Shown: piece after piece, positions 40,799 to 50,200 of the stretch
Numbering within the stretch: position 1 is the first letter of the stretch
Layout: every line of letters starts with the position of its first letter
Source of the DNA: JAFGHJ01 sp964525555
GTDB taxonomy: Bacteria > Hydrothermota > UBA3072
Reading direction: 5' to 3'
DNA: 64,000 bases
NCBI GenBank assembly: GCA_964525555.1
Contig: CAZGHN010000011.1
Location: 1-64,000, forward strand
The notes under the pieces: generated by a model
The model's input: only the letters and a program-made list of their open reading frames with translations
The model's database searches: none
What the model was told of the DNA's origin: nothing
Translations under genes and position numbers: made by a program

Positions 40799-41959
40799 AT
40801 GTTACATAAATTACGTGATTTCTACTACATTACTCATATAAATAATATACCTTCTATATTGAAGCACGGGATTTTGTCTCATGAAGAAGTAGAAAATAAA
40901 AATATAAATTTCACTCGCATTTATGACGAAGAAATTGTTGAAACCAGGAGAGAAAGACAGCTTCCTAACAACAAAACCTTATGGAACTACGCCAACCTTT
41001 ACTTCCAACCGAGAAACGCAATGCTTTACAGGGTAATAATTGAAAAATCTCCAAAAGATATTGCCGTAATTTCTGTAAGCTCCCGCATATTATCTAGAAA
41101 AGATATCTTTATCACTACCGGAAATGCAGCAAGTCAACTCTCAATTGTATTAGATTGGAAAGAAGGTCGCAAGGCTGTCAATCAAATCCGAAGAACTGCA
41201 AGCAAGGAATATTGGACGGAGGAAGATGGCGCTAAAAGAGAAATGATGGCTGAGTGTTTGGTTCCAAACGTAGTTCCAGTAGAAGAAATCCAAAGCATCT
41301 ATGTTGCAGACCACTATACGGCAACGAACTTAGAGAATCAATTACGAACTCGTATATCTATAATCCCTGAACCTTGGATATTTTTTCAACCTTCAAGAGA
41401 ACTTAGCATTATTAATAATCTCTCCCTTGCTCAAGGAGACCTGTTCTTCTCTAGAAAGCAGACCTTAACCGTGAGCGTGAATTGCGTTGGGGTTATGGGT
41501 AAAGGACTGGCCTCGAGAGCAAAATATCAGTTCCCCGACGTATACGTCTTTTATCAAGATCTATGCCGTAAGAAAACTCTAAAAATGGGCAAACCTTATC
41601 TCTTTAAACGTGAAGGTTCTTTAGATTATAAATTGGCTGATGAACCTTTAACACTAACAAACGGAAATGCAGAAACTTGGTTTTTACTTTTTCCAACGAA
41701 AAATCACTGGAGAGAAAACGCCGATTATGATGGTATCGAAAGAGGATTACAATGGCTTCAAGACAATTACAAAAAAGAAGGCATAAAATCATTAGCCGTT
41801 CCAGCTCTTGGATGTGGTCTGGGTAAATTAGAATGGAGCGAAGTTGGTCCATTACTATGTAGATATCTTCATGAATTCGATATTCCAGTTTTAGTATATT
41901 TACCCGCCGAAAGGAGAATACCTGACGATCAACTCTCCAAAGAATTTCTTTTAAGATAA
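40799..41959 (+). CDS. DarT-type DNA ADP-ribosyltransferase fused to a DarG-like macrodomain
   Basis: A 386-residue fusion. Residues 1-190 match DarT (DUF4433), which ADP-ribosylates thymidine in DNA: FYYITHINNIPSILKHGI at the NAD pocket, YFQPRNAMLYRV, and MMAECLVPNVVP with Glu152 as the likely catalytic residue. Residues 206-365 form a macrodomain with NCVGVMGKGLAS (228-239) and PALGCGLGKLEW (335-346), as in DarG, which removes the modification. The C-terminal toxin-binding domain of ordinary DarG is missing. Toxin and antidote activities thus share one chain. A TTGACA at 40663-40668 may be its -35 box; the -10 box is unclear. Confidence 0.9.
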   Translation: MLHKLRDFYYITHINNIPSILKHGILSHEEVENKNINFTRIYDEEIVETRRERQLPNNKTLWNYANLYFQPRNAMLYRVIIEKSPKDIAVISVSSRILSRKDIFITTGNAASQLSIVLDWKEGRKAVNQIRRTASKEYWTEEDGAKREMMAECLVPNVVPVEEIQSIYVADHYTATNLENQLRTRISIIPEPWIFFQPSRELSIINNLSLAQGDLFFSRKQTLTVSVNCVGVMGKGLASRAKYQFPDVYVFYQDLCRKKTLKMGKPYLFKREGSLDYKLADEPLTLTNGNAETWFLLFPTKNHWRENADYDGIERGLQWLQDNYKKEGIKSLAVPALGCGLGKLEWSEVGPLLCRYLHEFDIPVLVYLPAERRIPDDQLSKEFLLR

Positions 41960-41993
41960 TTTAATAAGGTTATAACTATAATAATTTCAACTG

Positions 41994-42500
41994 CTAGATA
42001 TCGATTTCTTTCGGGTCTTCTTTCGTGGGAACAACCCTCCATTCCTGTTCATCATAATCAAAATCAGCAATTTTATCAATATCTAATTTCAAATATTTAC
42101 CCCATCCATCTGCTGCAATCTGACCATTTTTTAATGTTATTTTCCCACAACCCTCATACATCCGGCTTGTTTCTTTGGTTACTCGAGCCGTTACTTTTAT
42201 TTCCTCATCAATCGGTATAGGTTTTCTAAAACGAACATTAAATTCTATCGTTACAAACCAGACATCTTCTTCATAATTCATCAGAATTGCCCTGCCGATC
42301 GTCTCATCTAATACAGCTGAAACTATACCGCCGTGCAGTCGATCGGGATAGCCCTGATGCTCTTCTATCGGATTGAAAACTGCAACCAATTCTCCGCCTT
42401 CCAATTCATAAAAACGAGCCTTTAGCCCCAGGCTGTTTTTCAGTCCGCATACAAGACACATTTTCGAATTCGGCTGCTTACGTTTGACTTTTCTTTTCAT
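41994..42500 (-). CDS. hotdog-fold thioesterase (PaaI/4HBT family)
   Basis: A 168-residue acyl-CoA thioesterase-like protein. The hotdog motif RLHGGIVSAVLDETIGRA is clear; the N-terminal CLVCGLKNSLGLKA is a Cys-pair motif common in this subgroup. The ATG at 42500 follows a plausible TATTTT box more sensibly than the GTG at 42509. Acyl substrate unknown. Confidence 0.85.
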   Translation of the reverse strand: MKRKVKRKQPNSKMCLVCGLKNSLGLKARFYELEGGELVAVFNPIEEHQGYPDRLHGGIVSAVLDETIGRAILMNYEEDVWFVTIEFNVRFRKPIPIDEEIKVTARVTKETSRMYEGCGKITLKNGQIAADGWGKYLKLDIDKIADFDYDEQEWRVVPTKEDPKEIDI

Positions 42501-42796
42501 TATAAACACTTTTTTAAAATACGGATTATTTGTCTTATCGCAAGTCTAATTTAAACTACAGAGAACGCAGATCGACTCAGATTTTTTCTTTTTATGCTTT
42601 AACATAACTAAGAACTTTCAATTGTTGGGGACTATCTTCTAGCTACTATAGAATTCATACCAAATGAAAAACGTCTCACAAAATTAAAAAATAATTATAA
42701 CGCTTTCGTTAAGAGAGCACTTTACTCTATATAAGGATTCAGAATGAAATACTGATATAAGTGATTTGAATATCAGAAAATTAAACTACAATAAAA

Positions 42797-43957
42797 CTAC
42801 CAAATACCTTGTTCAACTTCATCTATAATTTTATTCGCTCTCTGTATACCCTCTCTAGCATAATTTATCCATTTGGTATCACTTGTTCTCGCTATTGTTT
42901 TTTTCCAGATTACTATAGCCTCTTCGAATTTTTCTTTTGCCAGCCTCAACTTCTTTTCCTGCACATAATTCGAACCTAAACGGTAATAGTATTCTCCGTA
43001 AAGGGCCAAAAGAATGCCGTCGTTTGGATCAATCTTAAAACCCTCATTAATATATTTTTTAACGCCCGGAAGATTCTTTCTGGTAAGCTCAAGATTAACC
43101 AATTGATAATATACACTTATATTATCGGGCTCTATTTTTAAAGCTTCTTTGTAATAACTCTCGGCCTTTTGATACTGCTTTAATCTTAAATAAGCATTTC
43201 CAATTTGTATTCTACTGGAAACATGCTTGGGGATTATTTCTATTATCGATTTATATTCTTCGATGGCTTTATTGTATTCTTTAAGTTCCATATAAGCTTC
43301 ACCAAGTTTTTTAATTATTTCAATATCATCGACAAAAGCTTCTTTAGCTTTCTTTAACAATTCGATTGCTTCCCGATAACGTTCAAGCATAAACAGAAGA
43401 TCCCCATACCGGTAAGCTATACCTCCATTTTCAGGGTCAAATTGATATGCTCTTTTATAATTCTCTAAAGCCTCAACGAATCTTTCACGAGACTCCAGAA
43501 AAGACGCATACATATCATAACTCTCGGCATCTTTGGGATTTTTTTCTATATTATCTAAAAAAAGCTGCTCCGCTTTTTCAGGCTGACCCATCCTATCATA
43601 CGTATTAGCAAGAGCTAACATAATTTTTCTATTACTCTCCGGGTCGGAAAAACACCCAAATTTTTCCCTGCAAATCGCAAGAGCTTTATTCGTATCTCCT
43701 ACCATAAAATATGCCTCTCGAAGTGCAAGAATAGCATCTACATATGTAGGGTCCGCTTCAACAGCTTTCTCAAGAAGGGGTACTGCTTCTTTATAATTTT
43801 TCTGCTTCATATGCTCGAAAGCAAAACTGTAATACTTTTCCGCCTCAGAAACCTCCGGTACAACGGTCTCTTCTCCATCTTCTTCTTTCTCGGCTGTAGA
43901 CGCGCAGCTTATCAAAACCATTAAAAAGAAAAGAAAAAATATCCTTAAAACTCTCAT
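42797..43957 (-). CDS. TPR-repeat lipoprotein
   Basis: A 386-residue protein with a lipoprotein signal (RIFFLFFLMVLISCAS, lipobox Cys near 19). About nine tetratricopeptide repeats follow, for example KEAVPLLEKAVEADPTYVDA and KAIEEYKSIIEIIPKH. It is predicted to be membrane-attached and to scaffold a complex. AAGGAG eight bases upstream supports the ATG at 43957. Confidence 0.85.
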   Translation of the reverse strand: MRVLRIFFLFFLMVLISCASTAEKEEDGEETVVPEVSEAEKYYSFAFEHMKQKNYKEAVPLLEKAVEADPTYVDAILALREAYFMVGDTNKALAICREKFGCFSDPESNRKIMLALANTYDRMGQPEKAEQLFLDNIEKNPKDAESYDMYASFLESRERFVEALENYKRAYQFDPENGGIAYRYGDLLFMLERYREAIELLKKAKEAFVDDIEIIKKLGEAYMELKEYNKAIEEYKSIIEIIPKHVSSRIQIGNAYLRLKQYQKAESYYKEALKIEPDNISVYYQLVNLELTRKNLPGVKKYINEGFKIDPNDGILLALYGEYYYRLGSNYVQEKKLRLAKEKFEEAIVIWKKTIARTSDTKWINYAREGIQRANKIIDEVEQGIW

Positions 43958-44035
43958 TTTCCATACTCCTTTTTTAAACATAAAGATTTCTTTTTTATCT
44001 ATAATATAAAAATAATTTAAATATCTGCTATAGTC

Positions 44036-44130
44036 AAGGGTCTTTAGGTCTCAGGTTTAAGGTGTTAGGTGTTTGGATTTAGGGTTTGGAATTTGGTTTT
44101 GACCTCGGACGTTGGACTTTGGATTAATTT
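44036..44130. repeat. intergenic repeat block
   Basis: TTAGGTCTCAGGTTTAAGG followed by TTAGGTGTTTGGATTTAGGG and TTGGAATTTGGTTTTGACC, one degenerate period of 7-9 bases. Confidence 0.65.
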
Positions 44131-44141
44131 TCTAATACGTC

Positions 44142-44170
44142 TTGACATATTCCTTCAAAAACCATACAAT
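44142..44170 (+). promoter_or_regulatory. promoter of nnr
   Basis: TTGACA (44142-44147), a 17-bp spacer and TACAAT (44165-44170), 21 bases before the ATG with AGGAG as ribosome site. Confidence 0.75.
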
Positions 44171-44191
44171 ATCTAAAACACAGGAGAAATA

Positions 44192-45772
44192 ATGAAAGTA
44201 GCTTCGGTTCATCAAATGAGAAAACTCGATACCAGTGCCGTTAAAAAATACGGTATAGATGAAATACTTCTAATGGAAAATGCAGGCAATGCGGTTTTCT
44301 ACGCAATCGAAAAAGAGATAGGAACCAAAGGAAAGAAATTCCTAGTTCTCGCGGGAAGCGGAAATAATGGCGGAGACGGAATGGTCGTTGCCCGTAAACT
44401 TTACTCAAACGAAAATCAGGTTAAACTCTTTCTCCTGGCAGACGAAAAAAAACTAAAAGGAATAACAAAGAAGAATTTCGAAATATTAAAAAAGATAGGT
44501 ATACTCATAAGGAAAAAACCCGCACAAAAAGAAATATTAAGAGCGCTCAAAGAAACCGATGTAATCATCGATGCAATGCTTGGCACAGGTCTATCCGGAG
44601 AAGTCAGAGGTATTTTTAAAAAAGCAATCGAACTTATAAATAAATCCGGTAAAAGAGTCGTAAGTATTGATATCCCTTCGGGTATTAACGGAAATACCGG
44701 AGAAATTACGGGAATCGCAGTAAAGAGTGATATAACGGTAACTTTCGGACTCCCTAAAATAGGAAATCTCAATTACCCGGGATATGAACATGCACAAAAA
44801 CTCATAGTGTCTCATATTTCTTTCCCTCCAGAGCTCTATAACGATGACTCTATAAAAACAGCTATAAATCATCCTATACCTCTCAAGAAAAGAGAGAAAG
44901 ATACACATAAAGGAACTTTTGGGAAATGTTTGTTTCTTTCCGGAGCAAAAAAATATCTCGGAGCGCCTTACTTTTCCGCTATGTCTTTTCTTAAAACAGG
45001 AGGCGGACTCTCCTACCTGGCAGCACCTGAGGGTATCTCTTCTTTTATAGGAAAAAAAGGTAAGGAACTTGTACTTCTACCCCAAAAAGAAACAAAGACA
45101 GGCTCGATTGCGAAAAATAATCTAAAAGAATTAATAGAATTTTCTAAAAATGTAGATTTTGTTGTAATCGGCCCGGGGCTTTCTCTCGATAAAGAAACTC
45201 AAGGTCTGGTTCGTTCTCTGGTAACCAAAATAAAAAAACCCCTCTTGATAGATGGAGACGGATTAACTGCATTAAAAGACAATCCAGATATTATTAGAAA
45301 GAGAAAAAATCTCACAGTTCTGACTCCTCATCCGGCAGAGTTCATTAGACTATTCGGAGGAAAAACAAAAGACACTAAACCAAATAGAATACAAATTACA
45401 AGAAAGAAAGCTGATCAGTACGGATGTTTTATTGTTTTCAAAGGGGCAAATTCGTTAATTGGATGTCCTGACGGAGAAGTTTTTATCAACCTCACAGGAA
45501 ACCCAGGCATGGCTACTGCGGGTTCGGGAGATATACTTACAGGAATAACTGCTGCAATGTTTAAAGTCGTTCCGGGAAATAACGAAAAAAATAAATTTAA
45601 AAACGCAGTAAGAATCGGAGTTTTAATACACGGTCTTTCCGGAGATATTGCGGTTAACAAAAAAGGAGAAGAAGGCATTACAGCGACCGATATCCTTAAC
45701 TCGATACCGGAAGCCATAATGAAATATCGACAAGCAGGAAATGATTTAATAGGAAATATACAAATAATATAG
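44192..45772 (+). CDS. nnr: bifunctional NAD(P)H-hydrate epimerase/dehydratase
   Basis: A 526-residue repair enzyme for hydrated NAD(P)H. Residues 1-215 are the YjeF N-terminal epimerase (LMENAG, GSGNNGGDGMVVARKL, DAMLGTGLSGEVRG). Residues 225-510 are the ADP-dependent dehydratase (GPGLSLD, TPHPAEFIRLFGG, NPGMATAGSGDILTGI). Both catalytic halves look intact. Confidence 0.95.
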   Translation: MKVASVHQMRKLDTSAVKKYGIDEILLMENAGNAVFYAIEKEIGTKGKKFLVLAGSGNNGGDGMVVARKLYSNENQVKLFLLADEKKLKGITKKNFEILKKIGILIRKKPAQKEILRALKETDVIIDAMLGTGLSGEVRGIFKKAIELINKSGKRVVSIDIPSGINGNTGEITGIAVKSDITVTFGLPKIGNLNYPGYEHAQKLIVSHISFPPELYNDDSIKTAINHPIPLKKREKDTHKGTFGKCLFLSGAKKYLGAPYFSAMSFLKTGGGLSYLAAPEGISSFIGKKGKELVLLPQKETKTGSIAKNNLKELIEFSKNVDFVVIGPGLSLDKETQGLVRSLVTKIKKPLLIDGDGLTALKDNPDIIRKRKNLTVLTPHPAEFIRLFGGKTKDTKPNRIQITRKKADQYGCFIVFKGANSLIGCPDGEVFINLTGNPGMATAGSGDILTGITAAMFKVVPGNNEKNKFKNAVRIGVLIHGLSGDIAVNKKGEEGITATDILNSIPEAIMKYRQAGNDLIGNIQII

Positions 45773-45789
45773 CCCTTCAAAACTAACGA

Positions 45790-45965
45790 AATGTAAAAAT
45801 TAAATATCAAAATGAAAAATTACAAATCAAAGTTCAAAAAAAAACATTCACCACTGAGGACACGGAGGGATAATTGTGTTATAGAAGAAAAAAACTGAGA
45901 CCACAGAGAAAAAAGATAAATAAAAACTCTGTGCTCTCTGTGGTTAAAAAATCTGGGGGTCGGGA
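45790..45965. repeat. intergenic repeat block (gap 45773-46091)
   Basis: No gene. CACCACTGAGGACACGGAGG, GACCACAGAGAAAAAAG and its inverse ACTCTGTGCTCTCTGTGG form a hairpin-capable pair at about 45899-45944. A TTTTTGATTTTTGACATTTG unit follows near 46000. Confidence 0.65.
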
Positions 45966-46091
45966 GAGGTGGGCTCTGTGTGTGTTTATCCATTTTGCTT
46001 TTTGATTTTTGACATTTGATATGCCAGAAAGAGAAGATTAAATCAAAGGAGACGTTCTTTATTAAAAAACAAGGGATTAATCGTTAATATC

Positions 46092-47102
46092 ATGAATATG
46101 GAAGCTTGGGTTCTTGAAAAACAGGGAAAAGTCGAAACAAAACCCCTTTTCAAAAAAGACGTTCCTATTCCTAAGATTCTAAAGAATAAAATAAGAATAA
46201 AAATTAAAGCAACCGGTATCTGCAGAACCGATTTACATACAATTGAAGGAGACTTATCCCTGCATAAAAACCCTGTGATACCGGGACATCAAATTACCGG
46301 AATTGTCGATGAGATCGGAGGTGACGTAACTTCCTTCAAAAAAGGAGACAGAGCAGGTGTTGCATGGTTATACAGTTCATGCGGTAGCTGTAAATTCTGC
46401 ACTTCGGGAAATGAAAATTTATGTCCGAACGCTAAATTCACCGGCTGGGATACAAACGGCGGTTACGCCGAATATATAGTTATCGATCAGGCTTTCGCAT
46501 ATCATCCGGGAGAGAATCATTCATTCGCCGAACAGGTACCATTTATGTGCGCAGGAATAACCGGATACAGAGGTTATCGTCTCGCCGAGGTAAAGAAAGG
46601 TGAAAAATTAGGTTTATTTGGATTCGGACCAACCGCTTCATTTGTATTACAAATTGCAAAAGGAAAAGATATAGAGTGTTTTGTCGTAACAAGGAGTAGA
46701 TTAAATCAAATCTCAGCAAAGGATTTGAATGCTGACTGGGTTGGTGACTACGATGATAAATTTTCCGTCAAACTTGATGCCGCAATACTATATCCTCCTG
46801 CAGGTGAACTTGTTCACCATGTTCTATCACTGCTTAAACCCGGAGGAAGACTCATACTCTCCCCCATATATATGTCACCAATAGAAATAAAAGACTATAA
46901 TAATCTACTCTGGATGGAAAGAAGCATTAAATCGGTCGCAAATATAACTCGCAGAGACGGAACGGAGTTTTTAAAAGCCGCCGATGAGCTTAAACTAAAA
47001 TCACGGATAGAATTATATGGGTTCGACAATATACCTGAAGCTCTCATAAAATTATCAAAAGGGGAAATTGACGGAACCGCAGTAGTTACACTCGAGTCAT
47101 GA
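46092..47102 (+). CDS. zinc-dependent alcohol dehydrogenase
   Basis: A 336-residue MDR-family dehydrogenase. The catalytic zinc site has Cys in GICRTDLHTIEG and His in PVIPGHQ; the structural zinc loop is CGSCKFCTSGNENLC. The NAD fold follows with LGLFGFGPTASFVLQIA. The sequence resembles AdhP-like enzymes oxidising small alcohols. No convincing ribosome site precedes ATG 46092; 46098 is an alternative. Confidence 0.9.
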   Translation: MNMEAWVLEKQGKVETKPLFKKDVPIPKILKNKIRIKIKATGICRTDLHTIEGDLSLHKNPVIPGHQITGIVDEIGGDVTSFKKGDRAGVAWLYSSCGSCKFCTSGNENLCPNAKFTGWDTNGGYAEYIVIDQAFAYHPGENHSFAEQVPFMCAGITGYRGYRLAEVKKGEKLGLFGFGPTASFVLQIAKGKDIECFVVTRSRLNQISAKDLNADWVGDYDDKFSVKLDAAILYPPAGELVHHVLSLLKPGGRLILSPIYMSPIEIKDYNNLLWMERSIKSVANITRRDGTEFLKAADELKLKSRIELYGFDNIPEALIKLSKGEIDGTAVVTLES

Positions 47103-47192
47103 GTCACGCGTCTAAAAATAACAACCAAAACAAAAAATTTTTTTATCTGTGCTCTCTGTGTTAAATTTTCTATTTGCGGCAAAAATTTCATC

Positions 47193-47221
47193 TTGACAAG
47201 ATATAAAAAAATCAATATCAT
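47193..47221 (+). promoter_or_regulatory. promoter of the FG-GAP protein gene
   Basis: TTGACA (47193-47198), a 17-bp spacer and TATCAT (47216-47221). It overlaps the spurious upstream extension of the reading frame. Confidence 0.75.
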
Positions 47222-47288
47222 TAACCGAAAATTAATCAAAAATTATCCGATTTACTTATTTTTTGCAGGTAAGTCAAGGGAGGTTTTT

Positions 47289-50200
47289 ATGAAGAAATTT
47301 TTATTATTTTTTTGTTTAGTGAATATTTCTTTAATACCGGTTTTTTTATCTGCTTCCGAAGAAAAAACACCTGATGTTTCAGGTTCCTGGTTACAAAATG
47401 CAATGGAGAAAATCCGAGAAGAAGAATATAAACCTTCTTTACAGGATTACGATTACAAAGGTGATAAGTTTTCTTCTGCGAGATTTCACTTTGCAAATAG
47501 AGCCAATAATCTCCGCGCATATTCCGACGAAAAAGGTTTAGAACTTACTCCGAGAGTAACTGCTGGAGAGGAGACCTGGAATTTAAAAATCAAATCTATT
47601 AAGGCAGCCAGTGATAAAAAGACTTTAGATAATTTAGACGTCGTAATTGAGGGTGATAACATCAAGTGCACAGGAAATGGTACTGAAATCGTTTATTCCA
47701 ATTCGGAAAATGGAATCCTGCAAAATATTTCGATAGAGGAGAACGTAAATATAGAAGGAATAGATCTTATTATTGAAACCGAAAATCTCTATATAACCCC
47801 TAAAGAAAACAGATTTATATTAAATGGCGGAAAGAGTGAGATTATATATAAAATCAATAAAATTGAAGACGCAAACGGCAAAGAAATATCTTACCGGCTG
47901 TCATCGGAAGAAGGGAAATTATCAGTTTTACTTGACCGAGTAAGTGCGGCTTATCCCATAAAACTCATTACAAGTTTTACTTCTACTAATCCACCGGAAG
48001 AAAACTTAAGAGTATCTACATCGGCTAAAGGAAGAGGCCTTGACACGCTTCCCGATTGGATAAATGAATCAAATCAAGAATACGCATATTTCGGTTCTTC
48101 GGTCTCTACGGCAGGGGATGTAAACGGGGACGGATATTCGGATGTGATTGTGGGAGCTTATTATTACGATAATGGACAAACAAACGAAGGGATGGTATTT
48201 GTATATCATGGAAGTGCTTCGGGATTACCCTTATCTGCCAACTGGACTGCCGAATATGACCAGGCAGACGCTCTTTTCGGGTCTTCGGTCTCCTCAGCAG
48301 GAGATGTAAACGGAGACGGATATTCGGATATAATTATAGGAGCTCCTTACTACGACGGCACGTTTAACACGGATGAAGGTGCTGTGTTTGTATATCATGG
48401 AAGTGTTTCGGGATTATCATTATCCTATGACTGGTCATTCTCATACAATTATGATTTCCTATACTTGGGAAGTTCCGTTTCTTCGGCAGGAGACGTAAAC
48501 GGAGACGGATATTCGGATGTGATTGTGGGCGCTCCATCGTACGAGAATGGAGAATCAAAAGAGGGGGCCGCAATAGTATATCATGGAAGTCCTTCTGGTC
48601 TTTCCACAGGCAGTGCCGATTGGTCCGCCGAATCCAATCAGACAAACGCAGAATTAGGTACGTCTGTCTCCTCCGCGGGAGACGTAAACGGAGATGGATA
48701 TTCGGATGTCATTGTGGGGGCACCTTACTACAGTAATGGACAATCAGAAGAGGGTAGAGCTTATATATATCACGGAAGTCCTTCGGGATTATCCTTATCT
48801 TACAATTGGATAGCAGAATCCAATCAAGTAGACGCTCTTTTCGGCTTTTCCGTTTCCTCAGCTGGTGATGTAAACGGGGATGGATATTCGGATGTGATTG
48901 TGGGCTCACCTTACTACAGTAATGGACAATCAAGCGAGGGTAGAGCTTATGTATATCACGGGAGCTCTTTGGGCTTATCTGCCAGTTCCAGCTGGACCGG
49001 TGAAGCCAATCAGGCAGATGCATACTTTGGTGCCTCCGTTTCCTCGGCGGGTGATGTAAACGGGGATGGATATTCGGATGTGATTGTGGGCGCCTTTGAG
49101 TACAGCAATGGAGAATCAGATGAAGGCAGAGCATTTGTATATCATGGAAGTTCTCTGGGATTATCATCAGTAGCCAGATGGACAGCCGAATCCAATCAGG
49201 CATTAGCATACTTCGGTGGAAGTGTTTCCACCGCAGGAGATGTAAACGGAGACGGGTATTCGGATGTCATTGTAGGCGCTTCTTTTTATGACAATGGATT
49301 GACGGACGAGGGCAGAGTATATTTATATTATGGGAATGCTACAAGTCTTAGTTCATCCCCTAACTGGATGGCCGAATCTAATCAGCCATACGCAGAGTTC
49401 GGTACCTCCGTTTCCTCGGCAGGGGATGTAAACGGAGACGGGTATTCGGATATCATTATGGGGGCACCTAATTATGATAATGGACAATCTAATGAGGGTA
49501 GGATATTTGTATATCATGGAGATTCCTCTGCGCTTTCCTCAATCCCCAGCTGGTCAGCCGAATCCGATCAGACAGACGCCCACTTAGGTCTTTCCGTTTC
49601 CTCGGCGGGAGATGTAAACGGAGACGGGTATTCGGATGTCATTGCAGGTGCTGATGGTTATGATAATGTGGAGATAGATGAAGGTGGTGCCTTTGTATAT
49701 CATGGAAGTTCCTCGGGACTCGCTGCATCTCCCAACTGGACAGGCGAATCCGACCAGGACTCTGCAGGTTTCGGCTGTTCCGTTTCCTCGGCAGGTGATG
49801 TAAACGGAGACGGATATTCGGACGTCATTGTGGGTGCTTATTTGTCCGATAATGTAGAAACAAACGAGGGAAGAACATATGTATATTATGGAGGTGCCAG
49901 CGGGCTCTCTCTTGCTGCTAACTGGATAACTGAAATAAATCAGGAAAACGCGAAATTCGGCTATTCTGTCTCATCTGCAGGTGATGTAAACGGAGACGGA
50001 TACTCGGATGTAATTGTAGGTGCTTACGAATACGATGGCGCGGGTACAGATGAGGGCAGAACCTTTGTATATCATGGAAGTTCCGGAGGGCTCTCCGAAC
50101 TTTATAACTGGTCAAGCATCTCAGGTCAAGCATATGCCTACTTAGGTTATTCCGTCTCCTCTGCGGGGGACATAAACGGAGACGGGTACTCAGATGTAAT

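Noticed and set aside
47193..47288. Longer N-terminus of the FG-GAP protein
   Set aside because: The apparent TTG start is part of the TTGACA promoter box; the signal peptide and ribosome site mark ATG 47289.
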